Part shown: positions 33,552 through 42,398 of the stretch, piece by piece
How positions within the stretch are numbered: the first letter of the stretch is position 1
How the letters are laid out: each line of letters starts with the position of its first letter
Source of the DNA: Mycobacterium sp.
GTDB taxonomy: Bacteria > Actinomycetota > Actinomycetes > Mycobacteriales > Mycobacteriaceae
Reading direction: 5' to 3'
Assembly: GCA_023264735.1 (NCBI GenBank)
Contig: JAHFVD010000030.1
Location: forward strand, 23,243-68,925
Length of the DNA stretch: 45,683 nt
Notes under the pieces: model-generated
The model's database searches: none
The model's input: the letters and a program-made list of their open reading frames with translations, nothing else
Told to the model about the DNA's origin: nothing
Made by a program: the position numbers and the translations under genes

Positions 33552-34558
33552 CCGAACCCAACCGGAGGTGGCGCGTTGCAGAGATGCCCACCGAACAGCT
33601 GGAGACTTCGCACTTCGCGCTCGAGACCGTTGACCGGCCCGAGGTTCCCGACGGGCAAGTTCTGTGTCGGGTGTTATGGCTGTCGATCGATGCAGCGCAA
33701 CGAGCGTGGTTGCAGGCAGCGACCTATCGCTCCGCGGTTAAGGTCGGCGACACCATGCCTGGGTTCGCCCTCGCGCAGGTCGTCGAGAGCCGCAGCGACG
33801 ACTTTGCGGTAGGTGACATCGTCTCTGGCGATCTCCTCTGGCAGGACTACGTGGTCGCCAAGCCGGGCGACCTGTCGCGGATCGTTCCCAAGCGACCGCT
33901 GTCCAATTACCTCAGTGTGCTCGGAATCACCGGTCTCACTGCGTATTTCGGCTTGCTCGACATCGGTGAGGCCAAGGCGGGGGAGACCGTCGTCGTCTCC
34001 GGGGCGGCTGGCGCGACGGGCAGCCTGGTCGGGCAGATCGCCAAGATGCGCGGCTGCCGTGTAGTCGGGATCTGCAGCAGTCCGGAGAAGCAGGAATGGC
34101 TTACCTCGGAACTAGGCTTCGACGCAGCGGTGAGTCATCGCGATGAATCGTTCCGAAATACCTTGCGGGAGGCCTGTCCTGGCGGCATCGACGTCTACTT
34201 CGATAATGTCGGCGGCACAACGCTGGACACGGTCCTCGGTTCCATGGCATACCGCGGACGCGTCGTCTGCTGCGGCGTCGTCTCGCAGTACGACACGACC
34301 AACCCGGTTCGCGGTGCGCGCGGGGTTCCCGGCGTTCTGATCGTCAAGAGCCTCACGATGCGCGGGTTCCTCTATACCGACTTCGCCGACCGGTACGACG
34401 AAGGCTTGCAGAAAATTGCAGGATGGCTGGACGACGGTTCGCTCAAGGTGCGCGAGGACATCCTCGAGGGCCTCGAGACGGCGCCGGAGGGGCTCATCGG
34501 AGTTCTCAACGGCACCAACATCGGCAAACGGATGATTCACGTGGCCGACCCGTCCTGA
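33548..34558 (+). CDS. NADP-dependent MDR oxidoreductase (prostaglandin reductase/CurA-like), 336 aa
   Basis: Zinc-free medium-chain reductase. The cofactor fold is VVVSGAAGATGSLVGQIAKMRG; SNYLSVLGITGLTAYFGL, DVYFDNVGG and the tail GLETAPEGLIGVLNGTNIGKRMIHV are characteristic of the family that reduces C=C bonds of enones. GTG 33548 overlaps the previous stop. The longer frame from 33209 is antiphase shadow over the SnoaL gene. It probably reduces an enone in the same pathway as its neighbours. Confidence 0.93.
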   Translation: MTEPNRRWRVAEMPTEQLETSHFALETVDRPEVPDGQVLCRVLWLSIDAAQRAWLQAATYRSAVKVGDTMPGFALAQVVESRSDDFAVGDIVSGDLLWQDYVVAKPGDLSRIVPKRPLSNYLSVLGITGLTAYFGLLDIGEAKAGETVVVSGAAGATGSLVGQIAKMRGCRVVGICSSPEKQEWLTSELGFDAAVSHRDESFRNTLREACPGGIDVYFDNVGGTTLDTVLGSMAYRGRVVCCGVVSQYDTTNPVRGARGVPGVLIVKSLTMRGFLYTDFADRYDEGLQKIAGWLDDGSLKVREDILEGLETAPEGLIGVLNGTNIGKRMIHVADPS

Positions 34559-34608
34559 GACTCGAGCAGACGAAACTGATCCACAAAGTGGAGGTAGTCC
34601 ATGGAGAG

Positions 34609-35100
34609 ATGGCTCGTCTGCTTGGCAGGGCAATGCGAAGTGCGCAAGGGGCTGTCAAATATGTGAGGCCGGTGCGGGCGAGCGCGGCAGTTGGGCTTGT
34701 CGCGATGGTCTATCAGCAGATGGAACGCGACTTTGGCTTCCTGGCTCCGCCGATCTCGCTGCATTCGCCCTCGCCGGAGGTGATGGCGGCGAGCTGGTTG
34801 ATGATGCGCGAGACGCTGCTTGCCTCGGGGCGGGCAGATCGTGTGCTCAAGGAGTCGGTCGCATCTGCGGTGTCTGAAGCCAACACGTGCCCATATTGCG
34901 TCGAGGTCCACGATGCGATTCGCCACCGCATTGACGGTGCCTACGAGGCTGATGCGGTAGGGGCCTGGGTGCGAGGCGGCCCACGGCCTTTTCCAGACGA
35001 CCAGCTCGGGGAGTGTGTCGGTGTGGCGGTGACCTTCGAGTACGTCAACCGGATGAATAATGTCTTCCTGCCCGACCTCAATCGCGAGTTCGCCTTTTAA
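34609..35100 (+). CDS. AhpD/carboxymuconolactone decarboxylase-like protein, 163 aa
   Basis: CxxC active-site motif with nearby His (Cys94, Cys97, His101 in NTCPYCVEVH), as in AhpD-type alkylhydroperoxidases. The longer actinobacterial relatives I know of continue well past the point where this one stops (FEYVNRMNNVF), so the C-terminus may be lost; this is from memory and uncertain. The start is also uncertain: ATG 34609 is preferred, GTG 34588 is possible. The stop abuts the operator/-10 element of the next gene. Confidence 0.75.
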   Translation: MARLLGRAMRSAQGAVKYVRPVRASAAVGLVAMVYQQMERDFGFLAPPISLHSPSPEVMAASWLMMRETLLASGRADRVLKESVASAVSEANTCPYCVEVHDAIRHRIDGAYEADAVGAWVRGGPRPFPDDQLGECVGVAVTFEYVNRMNNVFLPDLNREFAF

Positions 35101-35103
35101 TGT

Positions 35104-35123
35104 TAGAGAGCGCTCGCTATAAT
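35104..35123 (+). promoter_or_regulatory. Shared operator/-10 element, site 2; leaderless promoter
   Basis: TAGAGAGCGCTCGCTATAAT: the 16-bp near-palindrome followed by a perfect -10 box TATAAT (35118-35123). Only 6 bases separate the -10 box from the ATG at 35130, so the transcript should start at or next to the start codon. Confidence 0.75.
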
Positions 35124-35129
35124 CCCCGC

Positions 35130-35822
35130 ATGACAACAACGCCCACGCTCCGCATCCGTCAGGCCGTACTCGTCGCGCACGACCGCGACGCGGTCGTCAA
35201 GGCTCTGCGGGCGGAGCTCCCACTTCGTGATCCGTTCAACGACCCAGAGGTCGGTCAGTTCGGCATACAGAACGCCGTCATGGCGCTCGGTGACACGTTC
35301 GTCGAGGTCATCTCGCCTGTCGAAGAGGGCACTGCGGCGGGCCGCCACCTCAAGCGCATCGGCGGCGACGGCGGCTACATGGTCATGTTCCAGGTCGATG
35401 ACATCGCCGCCGCCCGCGCGCGAATCCAACAGCTCGGCATTCGTGTCGTCTACGAGCTCGATCGGGAAGGCGACACTGACATTCATCTGCACCCTGCCGA
35501 TGTGCCCGGCGCGATCGTCGCGATCGACCGCATGGAGCATCCGGGGTCGTGGCGCTGGGCCGGCCCGGAGTGGATTGCGACGGCACCGGCCGAGACCGGT
35601 TCCGTCCGAGTTACCGGAGCGACTTTGACCGCGCGCGAACCCGCGAAGCTGGCGAGCAGATGGGCGGCCATCCTCGGCGCGGAAGTCGACGGTGACCGGA
35701 TCGCGCTCGACAACGGCGAGTTGCGCTTCGTCGCGGGGGAGTCCGACGGTATTGCCGCCTTCCACGTCGCGGGGCTCGGAGCCGAAACCTCTATCGGCGG
35801 CGTCCGCTTCGTGCCTGCTTGA
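35130..35822 (+). CDS. Glyoxalase-like (VOC) domain protein, 230 aa
   Basis: The N-terminal half resembles glyoxalase-like domains: IRQAVLVAHDRDAVVKALRAELPL, then a VEVISPV strand and GYMVMFQVDDIAAARARIQQLGI. A second, weaker VOC module follows from about residue 155. Metal ligands cannot be assigned with certainty. The ATG lies 6 bases after TATAAT, so translation is likely leaderless; a frame start at 35100 would precede the promoter and is rejected. Confidence 0.88.
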   Translation: MTTTPTLRIRQAVLVAHDRDAVVKALRAELPLRDPFNDPEVGQFGIQNAVMALGDTFVEVISPVEEGTAAGRHLKRIGGDGGYMVMFQVDDIAAARARIQQLGIRVVYELDREGDTDIHLHPADVPGAIVAIDRMEHPGSWRWAGPEWIATAPAETGSVRVTGATLTAREPAKLASRWAAILGAEVDGDRIALDNGELRFVAGESDGIAAFHVAGLGAETSIGGVRFVPA

Positions 35823-36080
35823 ACCGCGCCAGCGTCACGCTAGACCGGCACGGACGAGGGGCCGCGCCGGGTAGTTGTTGGCGCTATCTGGCACCTCGTC
35901 GAGCGCGGTCTATGTGCACCAGGCCGCAGACACCGGGGTTACGAGGACGAAAGAGGTTGAGGCCGAGGCGATCTCCGCGATCCTCCGTCGCCAGCGACAG
36001 CCGCGCAAACGGAATCGCTGGCACCTGCGAGTTCCGCGCCGGCATCGCCCGCGACGCCTTAGCCGGGGCCGGACCGTCGC

Positions 36081-37310
36081 ATGGGTACTGTTGACATGGT
36101 GGGCACCGATGTCTCCGCACAGGTCGCGGGACTCGCCGATCACTTCATTGAGCAGCTTGGCGTGGTCGAAGTCGAGATCGCAGACGCGATCTTCGACGCC
36201 TTCCCGGTGCTAGGCAACGATCCAGCGATTCGCAACGAGATCCGGGCGCATGCGATTTGGAACCTTCGAAATCTCCTCGCCGCCATGCGATCGGTCGATG
36301 AGCCACAGGACATCATGCTGCCTTCCGAGACCACGGTCATGATCCGAACTCTGGTCCGTCGCGGCATCGACGCCGAGGTGGTGTACGAGGGGTATCGCCT
36401 TGCTGAGTGGGCGATCTGGCAGCGCTGGATGGACCTGTCTGCTGAGAAGATTGCACCCAATGACCTCGCCAAGGTCCTTCGGGTGTCGTATTCGACCATC
36501 GCCGGGTGGGTCGAACAAGTGCTGCATCGAAGTCTCGAGGTGATGCGCGACGAGCAGGCCGACATTGCAGGCGGAGACCTGTCCCGACGAATCAAGATGG
36601 TGCGGTTACTGCTCGACGGCGTCCCGCTCGATGTCGGTATCGTCAGTCGCACCCTGCGTTACGACGTAGGCCGCCACCACACCGCCTTGGTGCTGTGGGG
36701 GGATTGCGCTGTTCATCCCGGCACCTTGGAGTCGGCTGGCCTAGCCGTCGCTCGCGCCGTCGGCGCACCTCCTCCTCTCGTGATCAGTGCGGGAGCCGAC
36801 GTGCTCTGGGTGTGGATCGCCACTCCGACTGCAGAAGTCGGCGATGTCGCCCATGCGGCGGCACAAGTAGTCGATCGCCGCGTGCGGGTAGCGGTCGGCC
36901 CGACATCGCCTGGGGCCGAAGGTTTTCGACGCAGCCATGAGGGAGCCTGCGCCATCCATCGGGTGATGGCCTCCGACCCCGATGGCGGGCAGGTCTTCAC
37001 CTATCACGAGCTAGAGGTGACGGCCCTCGCGTTCCAGGACGCGGCTCGGACGCGCGATTTCGTCATTGCGACGCTAGGTGGGCTGGCAGCTGACACCGCG
37101 GCCGGAGCTCGTCTACGCGAGACCCTCAGGGTATTCCTCGAGGAGGCGGAAAACGCACCGCGCGCGGCCGAGCGCCTGCACACGCACCGCAACACAGTGC
37201 TGCAACGCGTGGCCCGCGCTACTGAACTGCTCGGATACCCGCCCGGAGAGCGTCGGCTTGCGGTCGAGCTTGCTCTCGAGCTACGTCGGCGACTCCCCGC
37301 TCTCATATGA
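36081..37310 (+). CDS. PucR/CdaR-type transcriptional regulator, 409 aa
   Basis: N-terminal helical sensor region (about residues 15-170), a degenerate GGDEF-like middle domain (RTLRYDVGRHHTALVLWGD onwards) and a C-terminal HTH (LRETLRVFLEEAENAPRAAERLHTHRNTVLQRVARATELLG). This is the complete form of the protein whose N-terminal half survives at 3771-4763. ATG 36081 or ATG 36096 may be the start. The 258 bp before it hold nothing recognisable. It may control the membrane operon downstream or the adjacent lipid genes. Confidence 0.92.
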   Translation: MGTVDMVGTDVSAQVAGLADHFIEQLGVVEVEIADAIFDAFPVLGNDPAIRNEIRAHAIWNLRNLLAAMRSVDEPQDIMLPSETTVMIRTLVRRGIDAEVVYEGYRLAEWAIWQRWMDLSAEKIAPNDLAKVLRVSYSTIAGWVEQVLHRSLEVMRDEQADIAGGDLSRRIKMVRLLLDGVPLDVGIVSRTLRYDVGRHHTALVLWGDCAVHPGTLESAGLAVARAVGAPPPLVISAGADVLWVWIATPTAEVGDVAHAAAQVVDRRVRVAVGPTSPGAEGFRRSHEGACAIHRVMASDPDGGQVFTYHELEVTALAFQDAARTRDFVIATLGGLAADTAAGARLRETLRVFLEEAENAPRAAERLHTHRNTVLQRVARATELLGYPPGERRLAVELALELRRRLPALI

Positions 37311-37330
37311 GTGTGTGCTAGCGCACACAC
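37311..37330 (+). terminator. Hairpin directly after the PucR-type gene
   Basis: GTGTGTGC and GCACACAC form a perfect 8-bp stem around TAGC, starting at the base after the stop codon. No T-run follows. It fits a U-less actinobacterial terminator, or a binding site upstream of the membrane operon. Confidence 0.5.
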
Positions 37331-37423
37331 CAAGCCGCTCATGTTGGGCCCCAGCGCATTCCGTTAGTGATTTCGCCGCCTTACGTTTGGTCTCAGCAAT
37401 ACGACGAGGCGGCAGGAGCAGCC

Positions 37424-38245
37424 ATGAGCAACCGGCATTTAGAGAAAAACTTCGACCCCATCACCACCGAGCACAGCGAGACGAATCTGCAGGTCACTGG
37501 GAAAAACCCCTACGCCCCCAACCCGACGGACTACAAGTCGTGGAAGTTCCTGGCGTGGATGGGGCCGGTGTTCGTGACATCGTTTGCCCTGCTGTTCGGC
37601 GTGGTGGCCGGCAATCTCCCACCTTTCCCGGCGAGCGCAGGCCCGCAGGCCGTATGGCAGAACTACGCCGATAACCAGCTGCGGATTATGATCGGATGTT
37701 CGCTCTGTCTGACGTTCGCCGCCTGCTATATCGCCTGGAGCGTGGCGGTCGCCAAGGTCATGGAGCGCATCGAAGGCACGGGCGGCATGTGGACGCAGAT
37801 CGAGCGCCTGGGCGCCACGATCACGTTTGCGCCCCCTTTGGTTGCCTTAGTTCTGTGGGCGGGCGCCGCCCATGAGATCCATAACATCGATCCCGGTACG
37901 GCGCACCTGCTCTACTGGATGGGTTGGTTCCTCGTCGACCTCGGGTACGCGGTCACTTCGTTCCAGATCGTCGGCGTCTCCATCGTGTTCATGCAAGACA
38001 GGCGCGAAAAGAAGCTCGTCCCTGCAGCCGTGTCCTGGTGGGGCTGGTTCACCGTGGCGTCATTCTTCTTCGTCCTTGCGATTCCATATGTGACGACCGG
38101 CCCGTTGGCCTTCGACGGCGTGCTCAGTTTCTGGATCGCGTTCGGCGCCTGGTTCACCTGGATCGGAAGCATGTCGTACTTCATCATCAAGGCCGTTGAC
38201 AGGCTCAAGGCCGAGGACGCCGACGCAGCAAGGGTAAATGTCTAG
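37424..38245 (+). CDS. Six-span membrane protein, 273 aa
   Basis: About six transmembrane segments (residues 42-63, 88-110, 131-149, 162-189, 203-222, 232-254) after a hydrophilic N-terminus of 40 residues with Pro/Asn-rich stretches. No known enzyme motif is seen. GGCAGGAGCAGCC precedes the ATG. Its last 8 bases overlap the subunit III-like gene (ATGTCTAG), so the two are coupled. It is probably part of a membrane complex with the two oxidase-subunit-like proteins that follow. Confidence 0.8.
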   Translation: MSNRHLEKNFDPITTEHSETNLQVTGKNPYAPNPTDYKSWKFLAWMGPVFVTSFALLFGVVAGNLPPFPASAGPQAVWQNYADNQLRIMIGCSLCLTFAACYIAWSVAVAKVMERIEGTGGMWTQIERLGATITFAPPLVALVLWAGAAHEIHNIDPGTAHLLYWMGWFLVDLGYAVTSFQIVGVSIVFMQDRREKKLVPAAVSWWGWFTVASFFFVLAIPYVTTGPLAFDGVLSFWIAFGAWFTWIGSMSYFIIKAVDRLKAEDADAARVNV

Positions 38246-38837
38246 CCATAGCGTTCTGGTCGTCCCTGCTGACCGCCCGACGAAGCCCAGACGCCTTCCC
38301 GGAGTGGATGGCGTCTGGGTTCTTATCGGCGCCGATGCGACAATCTTCGCCGTCCTCTTCATGAGCTTCATGAAGGACCGGCGCAAAGCGCCGGGCCTGT
38401 TCGAGGCGTCGAGCCACACGCTGAACTACAACCTCGGCGGCCTCGACACCCTGATACTGCTCACCAGCTCCTGGTTGGTCGCGCTCGGCGTGCAGGCGGC
38501 CAGGGCGGGCGATCTCAACAGGACATCCCGGTTCCTGCTCGGTGGGGTGCTGACCGGACTCGCGTTCGTGATGTCCAAGTCGACGGAGTACACGGAGAAG
38601 TTCGTCGCCGGGATCACGCCGAACACGGACGCCTTCTACATGTGGTACTTCACGCTGACCGGCATCCATCTCGTGCACGTGCTGGTCGGCACCGGCTTGC
38701 TCACCTATCTCTGGATCAAGGCGCGCCGAAAGACCGTCAACTTCAAGGGGACCGAATGCATAGCGTCGTACTGGCACCTCGTCGACCTGCTGTGGATCGT
38801 GCTGTTCCCCCTGCTGTATCTGCTGCAGCGGGGGTGA
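38238..38837 (+). CDS. Heme-copper oxidase subunit III/NorE-like protein, 199 aa
   Basis: About five membrane spans with the subunit III pattern: GVWVLIGADATIFAVLFMSFM, LLTSSWLVALGVQAA, FYMWYFTLTGIHLVHVLVGTGLL and ASYWHLVDLLWIVLFPLLYLL (the conserved YWHxVDxxW). Subunit III and NorE proteins assist a catalytic subunit I or NorB. No subunit I is encoded in this window. It overlaps the preceding membrane gene and lies 4 bp before the subunit IV-like gene. Confidence 0.9.
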   Translation: MSSHSVLVVPADRPTKPRRLPGVDGVWVLIGADATIFAVLFMSFMKDRRKAPGLFEASSHTLNYNLGGLDTLILLTSSWLVALGVQAARAGDLNRTSRFLLGGVLTGLAFVMSKSTEYTEKFVAGITPNTDAFYMWYFTLTGIHLVHVLVGTGLLTYLWIKARRKTVNFKGTECIASYWHLVDLLWIVLFPLLYLLQRG

Positions 38838-38841
38838 AGCC

Positions 38842-39120
38842 ATGTCGGTGATACGCGAGCGGGTGACGGCAGTCTGGGCATTCTTGATGGTGGCCACCTG
38901 CATCTCGACGTGGCTGCTGTCCAAGGATGCATTCAGCCCGACCGTCGCCGTCGTCGGCATCTTCCTGATCGCTGCCGTCAAAGTCCGCTTCGTGATGCTG
39001 GACTTCATGGAGTTGCGGCATGCACCGCTGCCGGTGCGGTTCGCATTCGAGGGGTGGATCGTGCTGGTGACGTGTCTGATCCTCGGGTTCTGGTTCGCCA
39101 CTCCGGCAGTCTCGGGCTGA
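38842..39120 (+). CDS. Prokaryotic cytochrome oxidase subunit IV/NorF-like protein, 92 aa
   Basis: Three short membrane spans (AVWAFLMVATCISTWLL, VAVVGIFLIAAVKVRFVMLDFMELRHAP, IVLVTCLILGFWF) in the order typical of bacterial subunit IV/NorF proteins, including the VKVRFVMLDFMELRHAP motif. Third gene of the operon. Its partners elsewhere are unknown. Confidence 0.85.
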   Translation: MSVIRERVTAVWAFLMVATCISTWLLSKDAFSPTVAVVGIFLIAAVKVRFVMLDFMELRHAPLPVRFAFEGWIVLVTCLILGFWFATPAVSG

Positions 39121-39213
39121 CCGGCAAACCAGGCGCAGTCTGTGGCGCCGACGTGCGGTGCGGTGACAACGTGCGGATGTCTGGTGAGGCAGCCCATCGC
39201 CCGCTGGTCTGAG

Positions 39214-40239
39214 TCAGATTCCGGCTCGGGAGGCGATGTCGCACGCTTTCGCCACGAATGCGTCGATACGTTCCACCGTCGGGGTTCCTGCGGCTGCTTT
39301 GTTCTGCGGTTCGTCGCGTGCCCGACGCATGACACCCTCGGCGATCACCGCGATCTTCCACAGACCGAGTACATGCCAGAATCCGAGGTCCTTCGGATCG
39401 CGCCCGGTCTCCTCGACATACACCTGGGCGATCTCGGCTCGGTCGGGAAAGCCGTCAAGGGTGGAAGCGGAGAATTCACCGCCAAACGTCTCGCCGGGCT
39501 CCGGCCAGTAGGCGAGCAGGCTGCCGACATCGGCAAGTGGATCACCCAGGGTGCACAATTCCCAGTCGAGTGCCGCGATGACTTCGCCGGTGTCTGAGGA
39601 CGTGATCACGTTGCTGAGGTGCAAGTCCCCGTGCACCAAGGTGAGCTCGTGTTGCCTGGGCGCCGACTCGATGAGCCGACGCGTCAGATCGTCGAGGGCG
39701 GGCAACTCGCGGGTCTTCGACTGCTCCCATTGCCCCGCCCACCGTTTGAGCTGGCGGTGCACGTACGGCTTGTGGCTGGCCAGATCGATAAGCCCGGTCT
39801 GCTCGAGATCGACTGCATGAATCTTCGCGAGCGTGCGGGGCAGGGACAGGCCGATCGCCCGTCTCCGCTCGGGTGTCAGACCCTGCGCCACTGACATCCG
39901 GTCGACCACCTGCCCGTCGATGAACTCCATGAGCAGCAGCGGCACGTCGGTTACCGCCGGGTCTTCGGTGAAGCCGTACACCCGCGGGGTCGGCACCGCG
40001 GTGTGCTGCAGTGCGGAGAGAATTCGGGCCTCACGGGCCACGTCGTGTGCCGACGCGAGGAGGTGCCCGAGCGGTGGGCGCCGCAGCACCCACCGCCCAC
40101 CGACGTTGTCCCGAACAAGGTAGGTCAGGTTCGACTGGCCGAGACCGATCCGGTCGAAGGTCAGCGTGCCCGTGTAGCCGACGCCCACGGTGTCGAACCA
40201 TCGGGCCACGGCGTCGGTGTCGATTCCTACGATGCCCAC
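39214..40239 (-). CDS. APH-type phosphotransferase (ACAD11 kinase-like), 341 aa
   Basis: Second kinase of the ACAD10/11 branch. It has GLGQSNLTYLVRDNVGGRWVLRRPPLGHLLASAHDVAREARILSAL, catalytic loop TLVHGDLHLSNVI and AALDWELCTLGDP. It is clearly related to the kinase at 27384. GTG 40239 sits 2 bp after the stop of the SDR; the frame further upstream is shadow. With the ACAD10/11-type dehydrogenase at 41025 it forms a split ACAD11. Confidence 0.9.
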   Translation of the reverse strand: MGIVGIDTDAVARWFDTVGVGYTGTLTFDRIGLGQSNLTYLVRDNVGGRWVLRRPPLGHLLASAHDVAREARILSALQHTAVPTPRVYGFTEDPAVTDVPLLLMEFIDGQVVDRMSVAQGLTPERRRAIGLSLPRTLAKIHAVDLEQTGLIDLASHKPYVHRQLKRWAGQWEQSKTRELPALDDLTRRLIESAPRQHELTLVHGDLHLSNVITSSDTGEVIAALDWELCTLGDPLADVGSLLAYWPEPGETFGGEFSASTLDGFPDRAEIAQVYVEETGRDPKDLGFWHVLGLWKIAVIAEGVMRRARDEPQNKAAAGTPTVERIDAFVAKACDIASRAGI

Positions 40240-40240
40240 G

Positions 40241-41023
40241 CTAGACACCGAGCTGGACACCCTGCCGGAATGGGAGCACATCGCCGAGCACCTGCCCGCC
40301 GTCGATGACGAGAGTTTCGCCGGTGATCCAGCTGGCGGCGTCGGAGACGAGGAACGCGATCGCCGAGCCGACGTCCTCGGGTTCACCGATCCGTCCCAGC
40401 GCTGTGGATGCCGACACCGCCTGCTCCTGCTCCTTCCAGAGTGCCTCGGCGAGCTTCGTCCGCACTGCGCCCGGTGCGACGGCGTTGACCCGCACCTTGG
40501 GCGAAAGTTCCAGCGCCAGTTGCTTTGTGAGATGAATGAGCGCAGCCTTCGACGCGTTGTACACGCCGATGTTCGCATCAGGCGCCATCCCACCGATAGA
40601 GGCGGTATGGACGACGGAGCCGCCGTGCTCGCCCATCCATTTCCTGGTGACGAGCCCCGTCCACAGCAGCGGCGCCCACAGGTTCACATCGAAGGTCTTG
40701 GTGAATCGCTCGTGGTCCTGGTCGATGAGCGGACCGTACGCACGGTTTGTTCCCGCGTTGTTGACCAGGATGTCCACACTGCCGAAGCGGTCGAGGGTCA
40801 GATCGACACAACGCCGGGCGGCGTCTTCGTCGACGGCATGGGCGGCGACGCCGACCGCGGTTCCCCCGACCTGGGCCGCGGCGGCGTCCGCCGATTCTTG
40901 CGAGCGAGAGGTGAGCACCACGTTGGCACCGGCGGCGGCGATGGACTGGGCGGCCGCGAGGCCGATGCCCCGCGAGGCGCCGACGACGATGGCGGTGCGT
41001 CCGGTGAGGTCGAGGCCGGTCAT
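40241..41023 (-). CDS. Short-chain dehydrogenase/reductase, 260 aa
   Basis: Cofactor motif VGASRGIG (Val in place of the usual Thr), NNAGTN, HTASIGG with the catalytic Ser, and YNASK. Paralogue of the SDR at 30288. ATG 41023 follows the FadE stop by 1 bp. Expected to oxidise a hydroxyacyl-CoA or related alcohol within the kinase/dehydrogenase operon. Confidence 0.93.
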   Translation of the reverse strand: MTGLDLTGRTAIVVGASRGIGLAAAQSIAAAGANVVLTSRSQESADAAAAQVGGTAVGVAAHAVDEDAARRCVDLTLDRFGSVDILVNNAGTNRAYGPLIDQDHERFTKTFDVNLWAPLLWTGLVTRKWMGEHGGSVVHTASIGGMAPDANIGVYNASKAALIHLTKQLALELSPKVRVNAVAPGAVRTKLAEALWKEQEQAVSASTALGRIGEPEDVGSAIAFLVSDAASWITGETLVIDGGQVLGDVLPFRQGVQLGV

Positions 41024-41024
41024 C

Positions 41025-42278
41025 TCAGCTCACCGCCACCTTGTGACCGTTGCTCGAGGGCGCAGGTGCTGCGTCGCGGTACTTCCGGAGTTCCTGGCGC
41101 GCGATGGCGCGCTTGTGCACCTCGTCGGGACCGTCCGCCAGTCGCAGTGTGCGCTGGTGCGCCCAGGCCATGGCGAGCGGGAAGTCGTCGGTGACCCCGG
41201 CGCCGCCATATACCTGGATAGCCCGATCGATGATCTTCAGCGCAATGTTCGGACCCGCCACCTTGATCGCCGCGATCTCGGTGCGTGCCTCCTTGTTCCC
41301 GACAGTGTCCATCAGGTAAGCGGCCTTGAACGTGAGCAATCGGATCATTTCGATCTCGACCCGGGCCTCGGCGATCCAATCCTGGATGTTCGCGTTGTCG
41401 CTGAGGGGTTTTCCGAACGTCACCCGCGACGTTGCCCGTCGGCACATCAGCTCGAGCGCCCGCTCGGCTATCCCGATCGACCGCATGCAGTGGTGGATCC
41501 GGCCAGGCCCCAGTCGCGCCTGGGAGATCGCGAATCCCTCCCCCTCCCCCTTCAGCACATCCTTGGCCGGTACGCGCACGTCGGCAAAGTCGATCTCCGC
41601 GTGGCCCTCTCGGTCCTGGTAGCCGAACACCGGTACACCACGCATCACCGTGACACCGGGCGCATCGATGGGGACGACCATCATCGACTGCTGCCGGTGC
41701 GGCGCCGCCGTGGGATCGGTCTTGCCCATCACGATCAGCACCTTGCAGTTGCGGTGCAACGCATTGGACGCGAACCACTTCCGGCCGTTGAGCACATACT
41801 CATCACCGTCGCGGACCATCGAGAGTTCGACGTTGGTGGCATCGGAACTCGCCACCGCAGGCTCGGTCATCGCGAACGCCGAGGCCATCGTCCCGTCGAG
41901 AAGCGGCTTCAGATACTTCTCCTTGTGCTCCTCGGTACCGAAGAGTTCGAGCACCTCCATGTTTCCCGTGTCCGGGGCGTTGCAGTTGAACACTTCCGAG
42001 GCGAAGTGACAGCGGCCCATGATCTCCGCCAACGGGGCGTACTCGAGGTTCGTCAGCCCCGGCCCGGAGGAGGGATGCGGGTGGAAGAGGTTCCACAAGC
42101 CGCGGCGACGGGCCTCCGCCTTCAACTCCTCCAGGATCGGCGGCTGGAAATTCGGATCGCCCGATTCGCGCATCTGCTCGTCGTACACCGCTTCCGCGGG
42201 ATACACGTGGGAGTCCATGAACTCCAGCAGATCACTTTGGTACTTCTTCGCACGGTCAGATAATTCGAACAGGGACAT
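41025..42278 (-). CDS. Acyl-CoA dehydrogenase, ACAD10/ACAD11-type, 417 aa
   Basis: Closely follows the C-terminal dehydrogenase domain of ACAD10/ACAD11: [97 protein letters not shown] and [33 protein letters not shown] lies just before ATG 42278. In the animal and LvaC systems this domain acts after the kinase in 4-hydroxyacyl-CoA catabolism. Here the kinase is a separate gene two positions downstream. Confidence 0.93.
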   Translation of the reverse strand: MSLFELSDRAKKYQSDLLEFMDSHVYPAEAVYDEQMRESGDPNFQPPILEELKAEARRRGLWNLFHPHPSSGPGLTNLEYAPLAEIMGRCHFASEVFNCNAPDTGNMEVLELFGTEEHKEKYLKPLLDGTMASAFAMTEPAVASSDATNVELSMVRDGDEYVLNGRKWFASNALHRNCKVLIVMGKTDPTAAPHRQQSMMVVPIDAPGVTVMRGVPVFGYQDREGHAEIDFADVRVPAKDVLKGEGEGFAISQARLGPGRIHHCMRSIGIAERALELMCRRATSRVTFGKPLSDNANIQDWIAEARVEIEMIRLLTFKAAYLMDTVGNKEARTEIAAIKVAGPNIALKIIDRAIQVYGGAGVTDDFPLAMAWAHQRTLRLADGPDEVHKRAIARQELRKYRDAAPAPSSNGHKVAVS

Positions 42279-42398
42279 GGGAACTCCTTGCGGGTAGGGA
42301 GGGAAATGTGGTTGTGCGCCTGTCGATTTGGTTCTGTACACCCTCGACGAGGTCTTGTTCGTGGCGCTCGGCGAGCACCAGGTGTTCGTCCGAGCCGG

